Below, one piece after another: positions 6,688-13,199 of a stretch of 13,223 nt of DNA. Source of the stretch: VFMC01 sp037130535. GTDB taxonomy: Bacteria; Actinomycetota; Acidimicrobiia; Acidimicrobiales; Ilumatobacteraceae. The notes under the pieces were generated by a model. The model had not been told where the DNA came from. It saw only the letters and a list, made by a program, of their open reading frames with translations, and searched no databases. Position 1 is the stretch's first letter; each line of letters opens with the position of its first letter. The DNA lies in contig JBAXSU010000095.1 of the NCBI GenBank assembly GCA_037130535.1, forward strand, positions 1-13,223. The letters run 5' to 3'. Both the position numbers and the translations under genes were made by a program.

Positions 6688-7697
6688 AACTCGACCACCT
6701 GCAGCGGCTCACCACCTCGAAAGGGCTGTTCGAGCACTGTGCAGGGGCCACTCCGCGCATCGAGCACGGCTACTGCACCGACGATGTGGCGCGGGCGCTC
6801 ATCGCAGTGGCTCGCGAACCGGGCAGCACGCCCGACCAGGAACGCATGGCGTCCACCTACCTCGACTTCCTCGTCGGTGCATACCGCGGCGACGGCCGCT
6901 TCGCGACGCGTCGCGACGTGGGAGGCAGGTGGAGCGACGACCCGTTTGCCGCCGGTGGCAGCGACGAGGGCGCCGACGCGACGGGCCGCGCCGTGTGGGC
7001 GCTCGGCACCGCGGCCACACGACTGCGCGACGACGAGCAGCGACGACTGGCGCGCCACCTGTTCGACGAGGCCTGCCGGTTCCGGTCGGTGTGGCCGCGG
7101 GCGACGGCGTTCGCTGTGCTCGGTGCTGGCGCGGTCACTGCCGCCGACCCTGCGCACGTGGGGGCCTCACGGTTACTCGCCGATGCCGCGGCGCAGGCGC
7201 GCCTCGGCAGTGACGACCCGACGTGGCCCTGGCCCGAGCAGCGCCTCACGTACGCCAATGCCGTGATGGCCGACATGCTCCTCGTACTGGGCCGCGAGCT
7301 GCGTGTCGACGCACTGGTCAGCGAGGGGCTGCGACTGCTGCGGTGGCTGGTGGGCATCCAGATAGCCGACGGCGGATGGCTGAGCCTCACGCCGGCGGGT
7401 GGGTGGGCGCCGGGCGAGTTGCGTCCGGGGTTCGACCAGCAGCCGATCGAAGCTGCCACGCTGGCCGACGCCTGCGCGACAGCGTGGCTGCACACCGCCG
7501 ATCCGCGGTGGGCGGTCACCATCCGGCGGTGTGGTGACTGGTTCGAGGGACGCAACGACGTGGGTGTGCCGATGGTCGACCGCCACACGGGCGCCGGGTT
7601 CGATGGCCTCACGCCCACCGGGCGCAACGACAACCGCGGTGCCGAGTCGACCATCGCTGCCATCACGACGCTGCAGTGGGCGGCCATGGTGGCCTAG
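6684..7697 (+). CDS. Conserved alpha/alpha-toroid protein of GT4-GH130 clusters (function unproven)
   Basis: Protein of 337 residues with the repeating helical pattern of an (alpha/alpha)6 toroid, as in glycosidases and sugar epimerases. Conserved blocks are HGYCTDDVARALI (28-40), ADATGRAVWALG (97-108), WPRATAFAVLG (137-147), WPWPEQRLTYANA (181-193), FDQQPIEAATLADAC (250-264), DWFEGRNDVGVP (285-296) and FDGLTPTGRNDNRGAEST (306-323). The paired acidic residues (DD at 33-34, E185, E256, E321) are possible catalytic groups. Proteins of this type commonly follow GT4 and GH130 genes in bacteria and are named hypothetical or glycosidase-like. The GTG at 6684 overlaps the GT4 stop (GTGA), a coupled arrangement. 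Its stop codon TAG lies inside the first unit of a tandem repeat. It may trim or isomerise the glycan made by the GT4; no activity is known to me. Confidence 0.78.
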   Translation: MKLDHLQRLTTSKGLFEHCAGATPRIEHGYCTDDVARALIAVAREPGSTPDQERMASTYLDFLVGAYRGDGRFATRRDVGGRWSDDPFAAGGSDEGADATGRAVWALGTAATRLRDDEQRRLARHLFDEACRFRSVWPRATAFAVLGAGAVTAADPAHVGASRLLADAAAQARLGSDDPTWPWPEQRLTYANAVMADMLLVLGRELRVDALVSEGLRLLRWLVGIQIADGGWLSLTPAGGWAPGELRPGFDQQPIEAATLADACATAWLHTADPRWAVTIRRCGDWFEGRNDVGVPMVDRHTGAGFDGLTPTGRNDNRGAESTIAAITTLQWAAMVA

Positions 7698-7729
7698 CGT
7701 GGTGGCCGAGCGTGACGGCCGAGCGTGAC
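7691..7729 (+). repeat. Three tandem 13-bp repeats spanning the toroid-gene stop codon
   Basis: Two exact copies of GGCCGAGCGTGAC (7704-7716 and 7717-7729) follow a diverged copy GGCCTAGCGTGGT (7691-7703; 10 of 13 identical). The TAG stop of the upstream gene (7695-7697) is the first copy's variant of the GAG in the other copies. The array probably arose by slippage. Whether it has a role in the 65-bp gap before the next gene is unknown. Confidence 0.85.
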
Positions 7730-7749
7730 GTCGACGCGACCAGCGCGAC

Positions 7750-7755
7750 AGGAGG
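7750..7755 (+). promoter_or_regulatory. Shine-Dalgarno site of the split-barrel flavoprotein gene
   Basis: AGGAGG sits 7 nt before the ATG at 7763 and decides that start over the upstream in-frame ATG at 7676, which lies inside the toroid gene. Confidence 0.8.
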
Positions 7756-7762
7756 CCGACCG

Positions 7763-8287
7763 ATGAGCGAGCACCCCGAGAACTACGAAGACGTCACCGT
7801 GTACGGCCTCGACGACGACGTCGAGGAGCAGTTGCTGCTGGCCCACAACGAGTGCACGTTCATCTGGTCGAACAAAGAGGGTTGGCCGGTCGGCGTCATC
7901 ATGTCGTACATCTGGCGCAACGGCCGGTTCTGGCTCACGGCCTCCAGCCAGCGGGCGCGCATCGCTGCCGTGCGCCGAGACCCGAGGGTGTGCATCGTGG
8001 TCACCTCCACCGGGTCGCCCATGCCGCGCAACAAGGCCATCACCTGGAAAGGGATGTGCACCGTGCACGACAGCCGCGAGGTGAAGGACTGGTTCTACCC
8101 CGAACTGGCTACTGCGCTGTACGGCCCCGAGCCGACACGACGCGACGCGTTCGTCGACTTCCTCGATTCGCCGCGACGCATCGTGCTGGAGGTCGAGCCC
8201 ACCCAGCGCATCGGCTACGACGGGGCGAAGATGGGCAAGGCCACCAAGGAGTGGATGATCGCCCGCGCCGAACAGCGCGACAGCTGA
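7763..8287 (+). CDS. Split-barrel flavin/F420-binding protein (pyridoxamine 5'-phosphate oxidase-like)
   Basis: Cytoplasmic protein of 174 residues with the PNPOx-like split beta-barrel. The signature runs CTFIWSNKEGWPVGVIMSYIWRNGRFWLTASSQRARIAAVRRDPRVCIVVTS (31-82): a strand, a substrate-facing strand, the cofactor-phosphate-binding strand WLTASSQRARIAAVRRDP, then a further barrel strand. VLEVEPTQRIGYDGAKMG (141-158) ends the barrel. It lacks the catalytic features needed to call true PdxH, and in actinobacteria this fold uses FMN, F420 or haem, so the cofactor is open. It lies 65 bp downstream of the carbohydrate operon, in the same direction but with its own strong ribosome-binding site. 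It converges on the P450 gene with a 12-bp gap. It probably reduces or oxidises a small molecule; the substrate is unknown. Confidence 0.83.
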   Translation: MSEHPENYEDVTVYGLDDDVEEQLLLAHNECTFIWSNKEGWPVGVIMSYIWRNGRFWLTASSQRARIAAVRRDPRVCIVVTSTGSPMPRNKAITWKGMCTVHDSREVKDWFYPELATALYGPEPTRRDAFVDFLDSPRRIVLEVEPTQRIGYDGAKMGKATKEWMIARAEQRDS

Positions 8288-8299
8288 CTCCGGCGCCGT

Positions 8300-9514
8300 T
8301 CAGAGCGCGGCAGGCGTCCAGTCGATGTGCAGCTCATTCAGGGCGCGCAGCACGAACCCGGGCAGATGACGGAAGTCGTTGCGGCCCGGGGTGATGCGCA
8401 GGTCGGGCAGCCGGTCGAGCACGGCGTTCAGTGCCAACTGCTGCTCGAGACGCGACAGACCGCTGCCCGGGCAGTGGTGCTCGCCCAGCGAGAACGCCAT
8501 GTGGCGGCGCACGTTGGCGCGGTCGAGGTGCACGGTGTCGGGGTCGGGGAACATCCGCTCGTCGCGGTTCGCCGCGCCGTAGCGGATGTGCAGGGTGGCA
8601 CCCGCCGGCACCGGCACCCCACCGATCGCGGTGTCGACGGCCACAGCGCGGTAGAGGCCCTGGGTGGGCGACTCCATCCGCAGCGCCTCTTCGATGAACG
8701 GTTCCACCAGGCTGCGGTCGGCGCGCACCCGTGCGTAGAGGCCGGGCTCGCGCAGCAGCAGCCACAACGCGCTGGTGAGCGCGAAGGTGGTGGTCTCGTT
8801 GCCCCCGATGTAGAGGTGGTCGATGATCGTGATGATCTCGTGATCGCTGAGTGGGCGATCGCCGCCGAAGCGGGCATCGACGAGCGAGCTGAGCACATCG
8901 TCGCCGGGCTCGGCGCGCTTGGCCTGGATGTGGTGGTGGATGTAGTGCTGGAACTCGACCACCTGCTCGGCCACCCACACTTCCCGGTCGGGGGTGAGCG
9001 GGCCCGAGAACGGCAGCACCCACGCACTCGACCAGGCCTTCAGTTGCGGGATGTCGGTGGCCGGGAAGCCGAGCACCCGGGTGATGACGCGCACGGGCAG
9101 GGGCAGGGCGAACGCCTCGACGTAGTCGGCGCTGCCGGCGGCCTCCATGTCGTCGAGCAGGTCGGCGATGGTGGCCTCGATGATCGGTTGCCAGTGCAGC
9201 GAGCCTTTCGCATCGAAGAACCCGTCGACGAGTTCGCGGTAGTTGCGGTGGTCGGGCGGATTGGTGCTGAGCGGAGTGATGCGGGCCCAGCCCTTGGTCT
9301 CGTACACCTCGCGTGCCGCAGCGGTGCGGGTGCTGCCCGAGCCGGTGGGGAACAACTCTTGATGACGCAGCACGTACAGGACGTCGTCGTAGCGGGTGAC
9401 GACATGGATGTTGGTACCTGGCATGCGGTACACCGGCTGCTCGTCGCGCAGGCGCCGGTACGTCGGGAACCAGTCCTCCTGCGTCGCCGGGTCGAACAGG
9501 TCGATGTCGCTCAT
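8300..9514 (-). CDS. Cytochrome P450
   Basis: Soluble bacterial P450 monooxygenase of 404 residues, a normal length for the class. It needs a ferredoxin and reductase, neither of which is encoded here. Key motifs are the helix-C region NPPDHRNYRELVDGFF (85-100), the I-helix oxygen-activation segment IGGNETTTFAL (236-246), the E-x-x-R motif E276-ALR279, and the haem loop FSLGEHHCPG (341-350) with Cys348 as thiolate ligand. The I-helix acid-Thr pair (E240-T241) is intact, so it should be catalytically active. The N-terminus MSDIDLFDPATQEDWFPTYRRL has no membrane anchor. The start is supported by GGGGAGGG at 9520-9527. It is divergent from the ABM-dioxygenase operon, suggesting a common catabolic route, perhaps for terpenoid or aromatic compounds. 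The substrate cannot be read from sequence. Confidence 0.95.
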   Translation of the reverse strand: MSDIDLFDPATQEDWFPTYRRLRDEQPVYRMPGTNIHVVTRYDDVLYVLRHQELFPTGSGSTRTAAAREVYETKGWARITPLSTNPPDHRNYRELVDGFFDAKGSLHWQPIIEATIADLLDDMEAAGSADYVEAFALPLPVRVITRVLGFPATDIPQLKAWSSAWVLPFSGPLTPDREVWVAEQVVEFQHYIHHHIQAKRAEPGDDVLSSLVDARFGGDRPLSDHEIITIIDHLYIGGNETTTFALTSALWLLLREPGLYARVRADRSLVEPFIEEALRMESPTQGLYRAVAVDTAIGGVPVPAGATLHIRYGAANRDERMFPDPDTVHLDRANVRRHMAFSLGEHHCPGSGLSRLEQQLALNAVLDRLPDLRITPGRNDFRHLPGFVLRALNELHIDWTPAAL

Positions 9515-9519
9515 GTGGG

Positions 9520-9527
9520 CCCTCCCC
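9520..9527 (-). promoter_or_regulatory. Shine-Dalgarno site of the P450 gene
   Basis: GGGGAGGG on the minus strand ends 5 nt before the ATG at 9514 and confirms that start. Confidence 0.7.
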
Positions 9528-9618
9528 GTGGCCGAGGCTACTGCGCGCCCGCGGTGACGTCGTCGAGCGGCCGGAGCACTCGGCGCACATCGGGTCGGGC
9601 AGCGTGCGCGAACAGGGC

Positions 9619-9624
9619 TACAGT
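9619..9624 (+). promoter_or_regulatory. Probable -10 box of leaderless promoter for the ABM-dioxygenase operon
   Basis: TACAGT fits TAnnnT and is followed by exactly 6 nt (TCGCCC) and the ATG at 9631. No Shine-Dalgarno is present. I see no clear -35 element. Confidence 0.6.
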
Positions 9625-9630
9625 TCGCCC

Positions 9631-10035
9631 ATGGCGACGATCCTCGCGCACCTCACCGTGAAACCCGGTGAAGAACAGCGCTTCGAGGCCATTGCGCGCC
9701 ATCTCTACACCGCCACCCACGACACCGAGACCGGGGTGCGCCGCTACGAGTACTGGCGCGGGGCCGAGCCGCGCAGTTACTACACGCTGTTGGCCTTCGA
9801 CGACTTCGTCACGTTCATCGGCCACCAGACCAGCCCGCACCACGAGTCGGCATCGCCCGACCTCGGTGCCGTGCTCGAGTCGATCCGCCTCGAATGGGTC
9901 GACCCGCTCGAAGGGGCCAGCCCGCTGCCGCGCACCACGTCGCAGCCGCTGCCGGCCGACGCCGACGAACTCACCCAGAAGTACGCCCGCCGCTTCGCTG
10001 CGCAGATCGCCGCGTGGTGGCCCCAGCCCACCTGA
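9631..10035 (+). CDS. ABM-fold (antibiotic biosynthesis monooxygenase-like) protein
   Basis: Small protein of 134 residues. Its first 90 match the dimeric ferredoxin-like ABM/YgiN fold: MATILAHLTVKPGEEQRFEAIARHLYTATHDTETGVRRYEYWRGAEPRSYYTLLAFDDFVTFIGHQTSPHH, that is, strand, helix, strand with the E-x-G-V-x-x-Y/F pattern, and the FDDFVTFIGHQTSPHH helix. Members are cofactor-free oxygenases, quinol or haem monooxygenases, or accessory proteins, so an enzymatic role is not certain. The C-terminal 40 residues are an extra helical tail. Met at 9631 is preferred over the GTG at 9604 because of the leaderless promoter and the fold boundary. The carotenoid-oxygenase gene follows after 44 bp, and the P450 gene is divergent, so a shared oxidative pathway is likely. 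Confidence 0.78.
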   Translation: MATILAHLTVKPGEEQRFEAIARHLYTATHDTETGVRRYEYWRGAEPRSYYTLLAFDDFVTFIGHQTSPHHESASPDLGAVLESIRLEWVDPLEGASPLPRTTSQPLPADADELTQKYARRFAAQIAAWWPQPT

Positions 10036-10067
10036 CCCGACACCGTCATCACCGCACACATCACGAC

Positions 10068-10073
10068 AGGGGA
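10068..10073 (+). promoter_or_regulatory. Shine-Dalgarno site of the carotenoid-oxygenase gene
   Basis: AGGGGA lies 6 nt before the ATG at 10080 and selects it as the start. Confidence 0.7.
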
Positions 10074-10079
10074 ATCACC

Positions 10080-11426
10080 ATGACCGCACTCGACGATGCT
10101 CCCGCACCGCTGCCATTCCACCTGAAGGGCAACTATGCCCCCGTGTTCGACGAGGTCACCCTCACCGACCTCCAGGTCACCGGCAGCATTCCGACAGAGC
10201 TGTCGGGCCGCTACCTGCGCAACGGATCGAACCCGCAGAGCGGCACAGCCGCGCACTGGTTCTTCGGCGACGGCATGGTGCACGGCATCCGCATCACCAA
10301 CGGCAAGGCCGAGTGGTACCGCAATCGCTACGTGCGCACCACCAAGTTGGCCAAGGGCCTCGAGTCAACCGATCCCGAGAGCATGTTCGACCCCACCGCC
10401 AGCGCGGCCAACACCCATGTGATGGGCCACGCCGGGCGCATCTGGGCGCTCGAGGAGGGCCACTTCCCGTACGAGCTGTCGCCCGAACTCGAGACGCTCG
10501 GCTGCGACGACTTCGGCGGCAAGCTCACCACTGCCTTCACGGCCCATCCGAAGATCTGCGCCGAGACCGGCGAGATGCATTTCTTCGGCTACTCGCCGCT
10601 GCCGCCGTACCTCACCTACCACGTGCTCGACGCGTCGGGGGCGCTGGTGCACACCGAGCCCATCGCCGTGCCGAAGGGCACGATGATGCACGACTTCATG
10701 ATCACCCGCGACCACGCGATCTTCATGGACCTGCCGGTGGTGTTCGACCTCGACAACATGGCATCGGGCGTGCCGCTGAAGTGGGACGACAACTACGGTG
10801 CGCGCATCGGCATCGTTCCCCGCATGGGCCGCGACACCGAGACGAAGTGGTTCGAGATCGACCCCTGTTACGTATTCCACCCGATGAACGCCTATGTCGA
10901 GGGCAACACGGTGGTGTGCGACGTGGGCCGCCACGCCTCGATGTGGCGTACCTCGATGGACGACTTCGAGCCGTGCTACCTGTACCGCTGGACGTTCGAC
11001 CTCGACACCGGCGCCGTCACCGAGACCCAGCTCGACGACCGCGCCCATGCGTTCCCGCGTGTCGACGAACGGCTGGTGGGCCTGAAGCACCGCTACGGCT
11101 GGGTGGCCGCACCGCGAGCGGTCGTGGGCGATTTCGGCGAGCCGGGCGTGCTGGTGAAGTACGACGTCGAGGCGGGTACCTCCGAGACGCACGACTTCGG
11201 GGCCAACGGCTATCCGGGTGAGTTCGTGTTCGTACCTGCCAGCGACGCCGCAGCCGAGGACGAGGGTTGGGCCATCGGTCTGGTGTACGACCGCAGCACC
11301 GACACCTCGAACCTCGTCATCCTCGACGGCCGCACACCGTCGGCACCGCCGGTGGCCACCATCCATCTGCCGCGCCGTGTGCCGTTCGGCTTCCACGGCA
11401 GCTGGGTCGACGACTCGATCCTCTGA
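10080..11426 (+). CDS. Carotenoid oxygenase family Fe(II) dioxygenase (apocarotenoid/stilbene cleavage type)
   Basis: Seven-bladed beta-propeller non-haem iron dioxygenase of 448 residues that cleaves a C=C bond in carotenoids, apocarotenoids or stilbene-like phenolics. The four iron-binding histidines are all visible: H156 (TAHPK), H204 (MMHDFMIT), H267 (FHPMNAY) and H439 (FGFHGSW). Second-sphere acids are likely E126 (EEGHFPYEL) and E381 (PGEFVFVP). The N-terminal GRYLRNGSNP (43-52), HWFFGDGMVHGI (59-70) and LVYDRSTDTSNLVILD (401-416) are family hallmarks. Length is typical of the bacterial group and there is no signal peptide. The start has a good ribosome-binding site. It sits between the ABM gene and the transporter gene, whose GTG starts 2 nt after this stop. 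No carotenoid biosynthesis gene is in the window, so catabolism of an external or cell-derived substrate is favoured. The substrate is unknown. Confidence 0.94.
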   Translation: MTALDDAPAPLPFHLKGNYAPVFDEVTLTDLQVTGSIPTELSGRYLRNGSNPQSGTAAHWFFGDGMVHGIRITNGKAEWYRNRYVRTTKLAKGLESTDPESMFDPTASAANTHVMGHAGRIWALEEGHFPYELSPELETLGCDDFGGKLTTAFTAHPKICAETGEMHFFGYSPLPPYLTYHVLDASGALVHTEPIAVPKGTMMHDFMITRDHAIFMDLPVVFDLDNMASGVPLKWDDNYGARIGIVPRMGRDTETKWFEIDPCYVFHPMNAYVEGNTVVCDVGRHASMWRTSMDDFEPCYLYRWTFDLDTGAVTETQLDDRAHAFPRVDERLVGLKHRYGWVAAPRAVVGDFGEPGVLVKYDVEAGTSETHDFGANGYPGEFVFVPASDAAAEDEGWAIGLVYDRSTDTSNLVILDGRTPSAPPVATIHLPRRVPFGFHGSWVDDSIL

Positions 11427-11428
11427 GC

Positions 11429-12703
11429 GTGCCCACACCCCGGCACGAGCATCACCATCGTCGCGGCACGCTGCGTGGCCGGGGCTACTTCCGCCGTCTC
11501 GGGCCCGGCCTCGTCACCGGCGCCGCCGACGACGACCCGTCGGGTATCGGCACGTACTCGCAGGTCGGTGCTGCGCAGGGGTTCGGTCTGTTGTGGACCA
11601 CTGTGCTTGCGTTGCCGCTGGCCTCGGCCGTGCAGGAGGCCACGGCGCGCCTGGGCCTCGTCACCGGCAAGGGCCTGGCCGCGCTCATCAAGCAGCACTG
11701 CAAGCGATGGGTGCTGCTGGGCGCGGTGGGGTTGGTCACGCTGGCGAACACGTTCAACATCGGTGCCGACATCGGCGCAATGGCGGCAGCCACACGGCTG
11801 ATCGTGCCCATCCCAGCGGTGGTGCTGGTGATTGCGTTCACCGTGCTGATGGCCGTCCTCGAAGTTGCGGTGCCGTACCGCACCTACTCGCGTGTGCTCC
11901 GCTGGTTGTGCCTGTCGCTGCTGGCCTATGTGGTGGTGCTGTTCGTGATCGACGTGCCATGGGGTGAGGTGGCCCGCGCCACGTTCGTGCCCCGGTTCGA
12001 CTTCACCCGCACCGAGATCGCCGCGATCATCGCCCTGTTCGGCACCACCGTGTCGCCCTATCTGTTCTTCTGGCAGGCGGGTGAAGAGGTGGAGGAGATC
12101 GCCGAGCACGGCGGTGTGCCGGCGCCCACTCCTCGGCACATCGGTTCGATGCGTGGCGACGTGTTCGCCGGGATGGCCTCGGGGGTGGCGGTGATGTTCG
12201 CGATCATGACCACCTCGGCGGCCACCATCGGCGCCGACGGCCCGGTCACCATCACCACTGCCGATCAGGCGGCCGAGGCGCTGCGCCCGCTCGCCGGCGA
12301 CTTCGCCGGGCTGCTGTTCACCGTGGGCATCGTGGGTGTCGGTCTGCTGGCGGTACCGGTGCTGGCCGGTTCGACGGCGTACGCGATGAGCGAGGCATTC
12401 GGGTGGCGTGAGGGCCTCGGGTTGAAGCTCAGCCAGGCTCGGGCGTTCTACCTGGTCATCATCGGGTCGATGGTGGCCGGCCTGGCGATGAACCTGGTGG
12501 GTGTCGACGCGGTGAAGGCGCTCTACCTCGCGGCCATCTTGAACGGACTCGCTGCGCCTCCGCTGATCGCGCTGGTGTGGTGGCTCGCCCGGTCGCCGAA
12601 GGTGCTCGGCGAGCACCGCAGTGGACGGGTGTCGCAGACCGGCTTGCTGGCAGCCGCGGCCGTCAGCACGGCGTTGCCGGTGCTGCTGCTCATCGCGCGC
12701 TGA
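11429..12703 (+). CDS. Atypical NRAMP-family metal transporter
   Basis: Integral membrane protein of 424 residues with about ten to eleven hydrophobic segments and the LeuT-like NRAMP arrangement. The first helix has GPGLVTGAADDDPSGIGTYSQVGA (25-48), giving DPSG (36-39) where Mn/Fe NRAMPs have DPGN. The sixth helix, FGTTVSPYLFFWQAGEEVEE (204-223), shows S-P-Y where the canonical motif has M-P-H. The Met that selects transition metals is thus absent, as in NRAMP-related carriers of other cations, so the metal is uncertain. The N-terminus is basic and His-rich (PRHEHHHRRGT, 4-14), a possible cytosolic metal-binding tail. The GTG at 11429 is the only plausible start, 2 nt after the dioxygenase stop, so the genes are coupled. 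The 3' end overlaps the convergent VOC gene by 14 bp. Confidence 0.87.
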   Translation: MPTPRHEHHHRRGTLRGRGYFRRLGPGLVTGAADDDPSGIGTYSQVGAAQGFGLLWTTVLALPLASAVQEATARLGLVTGKGLAALIKQHCKRWVLLGAVGLVTLANTFNIGADIGAMAAATRLIVPIPAVVLVIAFTVLMAVLEVAVPYRTYSRVLRWLCLSLLAYVVVLFVIDVPWGEVARATFVPRFDFTRTEIAAIIALFGTTVSPYLFFWQAGEEVEEIAEHGGVPAPTPRHIGSMRGDVFAGMASGVAVMFAIMTTSAATIGADGPVTITTADQAAEALRPLAGDFAGLLFTVGIVGVGLLAVPVLAGSTAYAMSEAFGWREGLGLKLSQARAFYLVIIGSMVAGLAMNLVGVDAVKALYLAAILNGLAAPPLIALVWWLARSPKVLGEHRSGRVSQTGLLAAAAVSTALPVLLLIAR

Positions 12704-13199
12704 TCGGGCGCACCGGCTGGCTGCCGTTCCAGCCGTCGGCTGCTGCGGCCACCATCGCGTAGAAGGCGCGTAGGCGTTCGGTGGGTTGGTACAGCTCGAC
12801 GAGGTGGCCGCGTTCGGAGCGGGCATCGCAGAAGGCGAACGACTGCCCGGCGGTGGTGTGGGCCCATAGCACCTCGGGCCAACCGCGGCTCGCACAGTCG
12901 GCCACGGCCGCAACGAGGTCGGGCACCAGGAAGGCGAGGTGGTGGACCCGGCCATCAGGCGGTACCAGCGGCGCGGAGTGTTCCTGCACCAACTCGACCA
13001 TCAGCGCGCCCCACTGGCCGTACGCCGACGAATGGTCGAACACTCCGGGTTCACCGTGAACACGTGCGGAGGTGATGCCGATGTGCTCGACGACGAAGAA
13101 GGGGCCCGCCCCCGTGGTGGCGGCGAACCGTTCGGCGGCAGCGTGCACATCGGCGACGGCGTAGGCGATCTGCACCGGCGAGCCGAGGTGGTTCAGCAC
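12690..13199 (-). CDS. VOC-superfamily (glyoxalase/methylmalonyl-CoA epimerase-like) protein
   Basis: Protein of 169 residues with the paired beta-alpha-beta3 modules of the vicinal oxygen chelate fold. Likely metal ligands are Q10 (PVQIAYAV, where epimerases have His), E69 (MVELVQ), H86 or H87 (RVHHLAFLV) and E135 (HLVELY). The layout resembles methylmalonyl-CoA epimerase or a glyoxalase-like lyase, but the His-to-Gln change argues against a confident enzyme name. The GTG at 13199 is preceded by GAGGTG (13205-13210, minus strand), supporting this start. No stop codon lies upstream before the window edge, so a more distant start cannot be excluded. It converges on the transporter gene with a 14-bp overlap of coding ends. 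Its substrate is unknown. Confidence 0.83.
   Translation of the reverse strand: MLNHLGSPVQIAYAVADVHAAAERFAATTGAGPFFVVEHIGITSARVHGEPGVFDHSSAYGQWGALMVELVQEHSAPLVPPDGRVHHLAFLVPDLVAAVADCASRGWPEVLWAHTTAGQSFAFCDARSERGHLVELYQPTERLRAFYAMVAAAADGWNGSQPVRPISAR

Noticed and set aside
8327..9661. Rightward 444-residue open frame opposite the P450 gene
   Set aside because: The P450 motifs on the minus strand are complete; this Val/Gly/Glu-rich frame is its antisense shadow.
11210..12955. Leftward 581-residue open frame opposite the transporter and VOC genes
   Set aside because: His/Arg/Gln-rich composition and no motifs; it is antisense to a clear membrane transporter.
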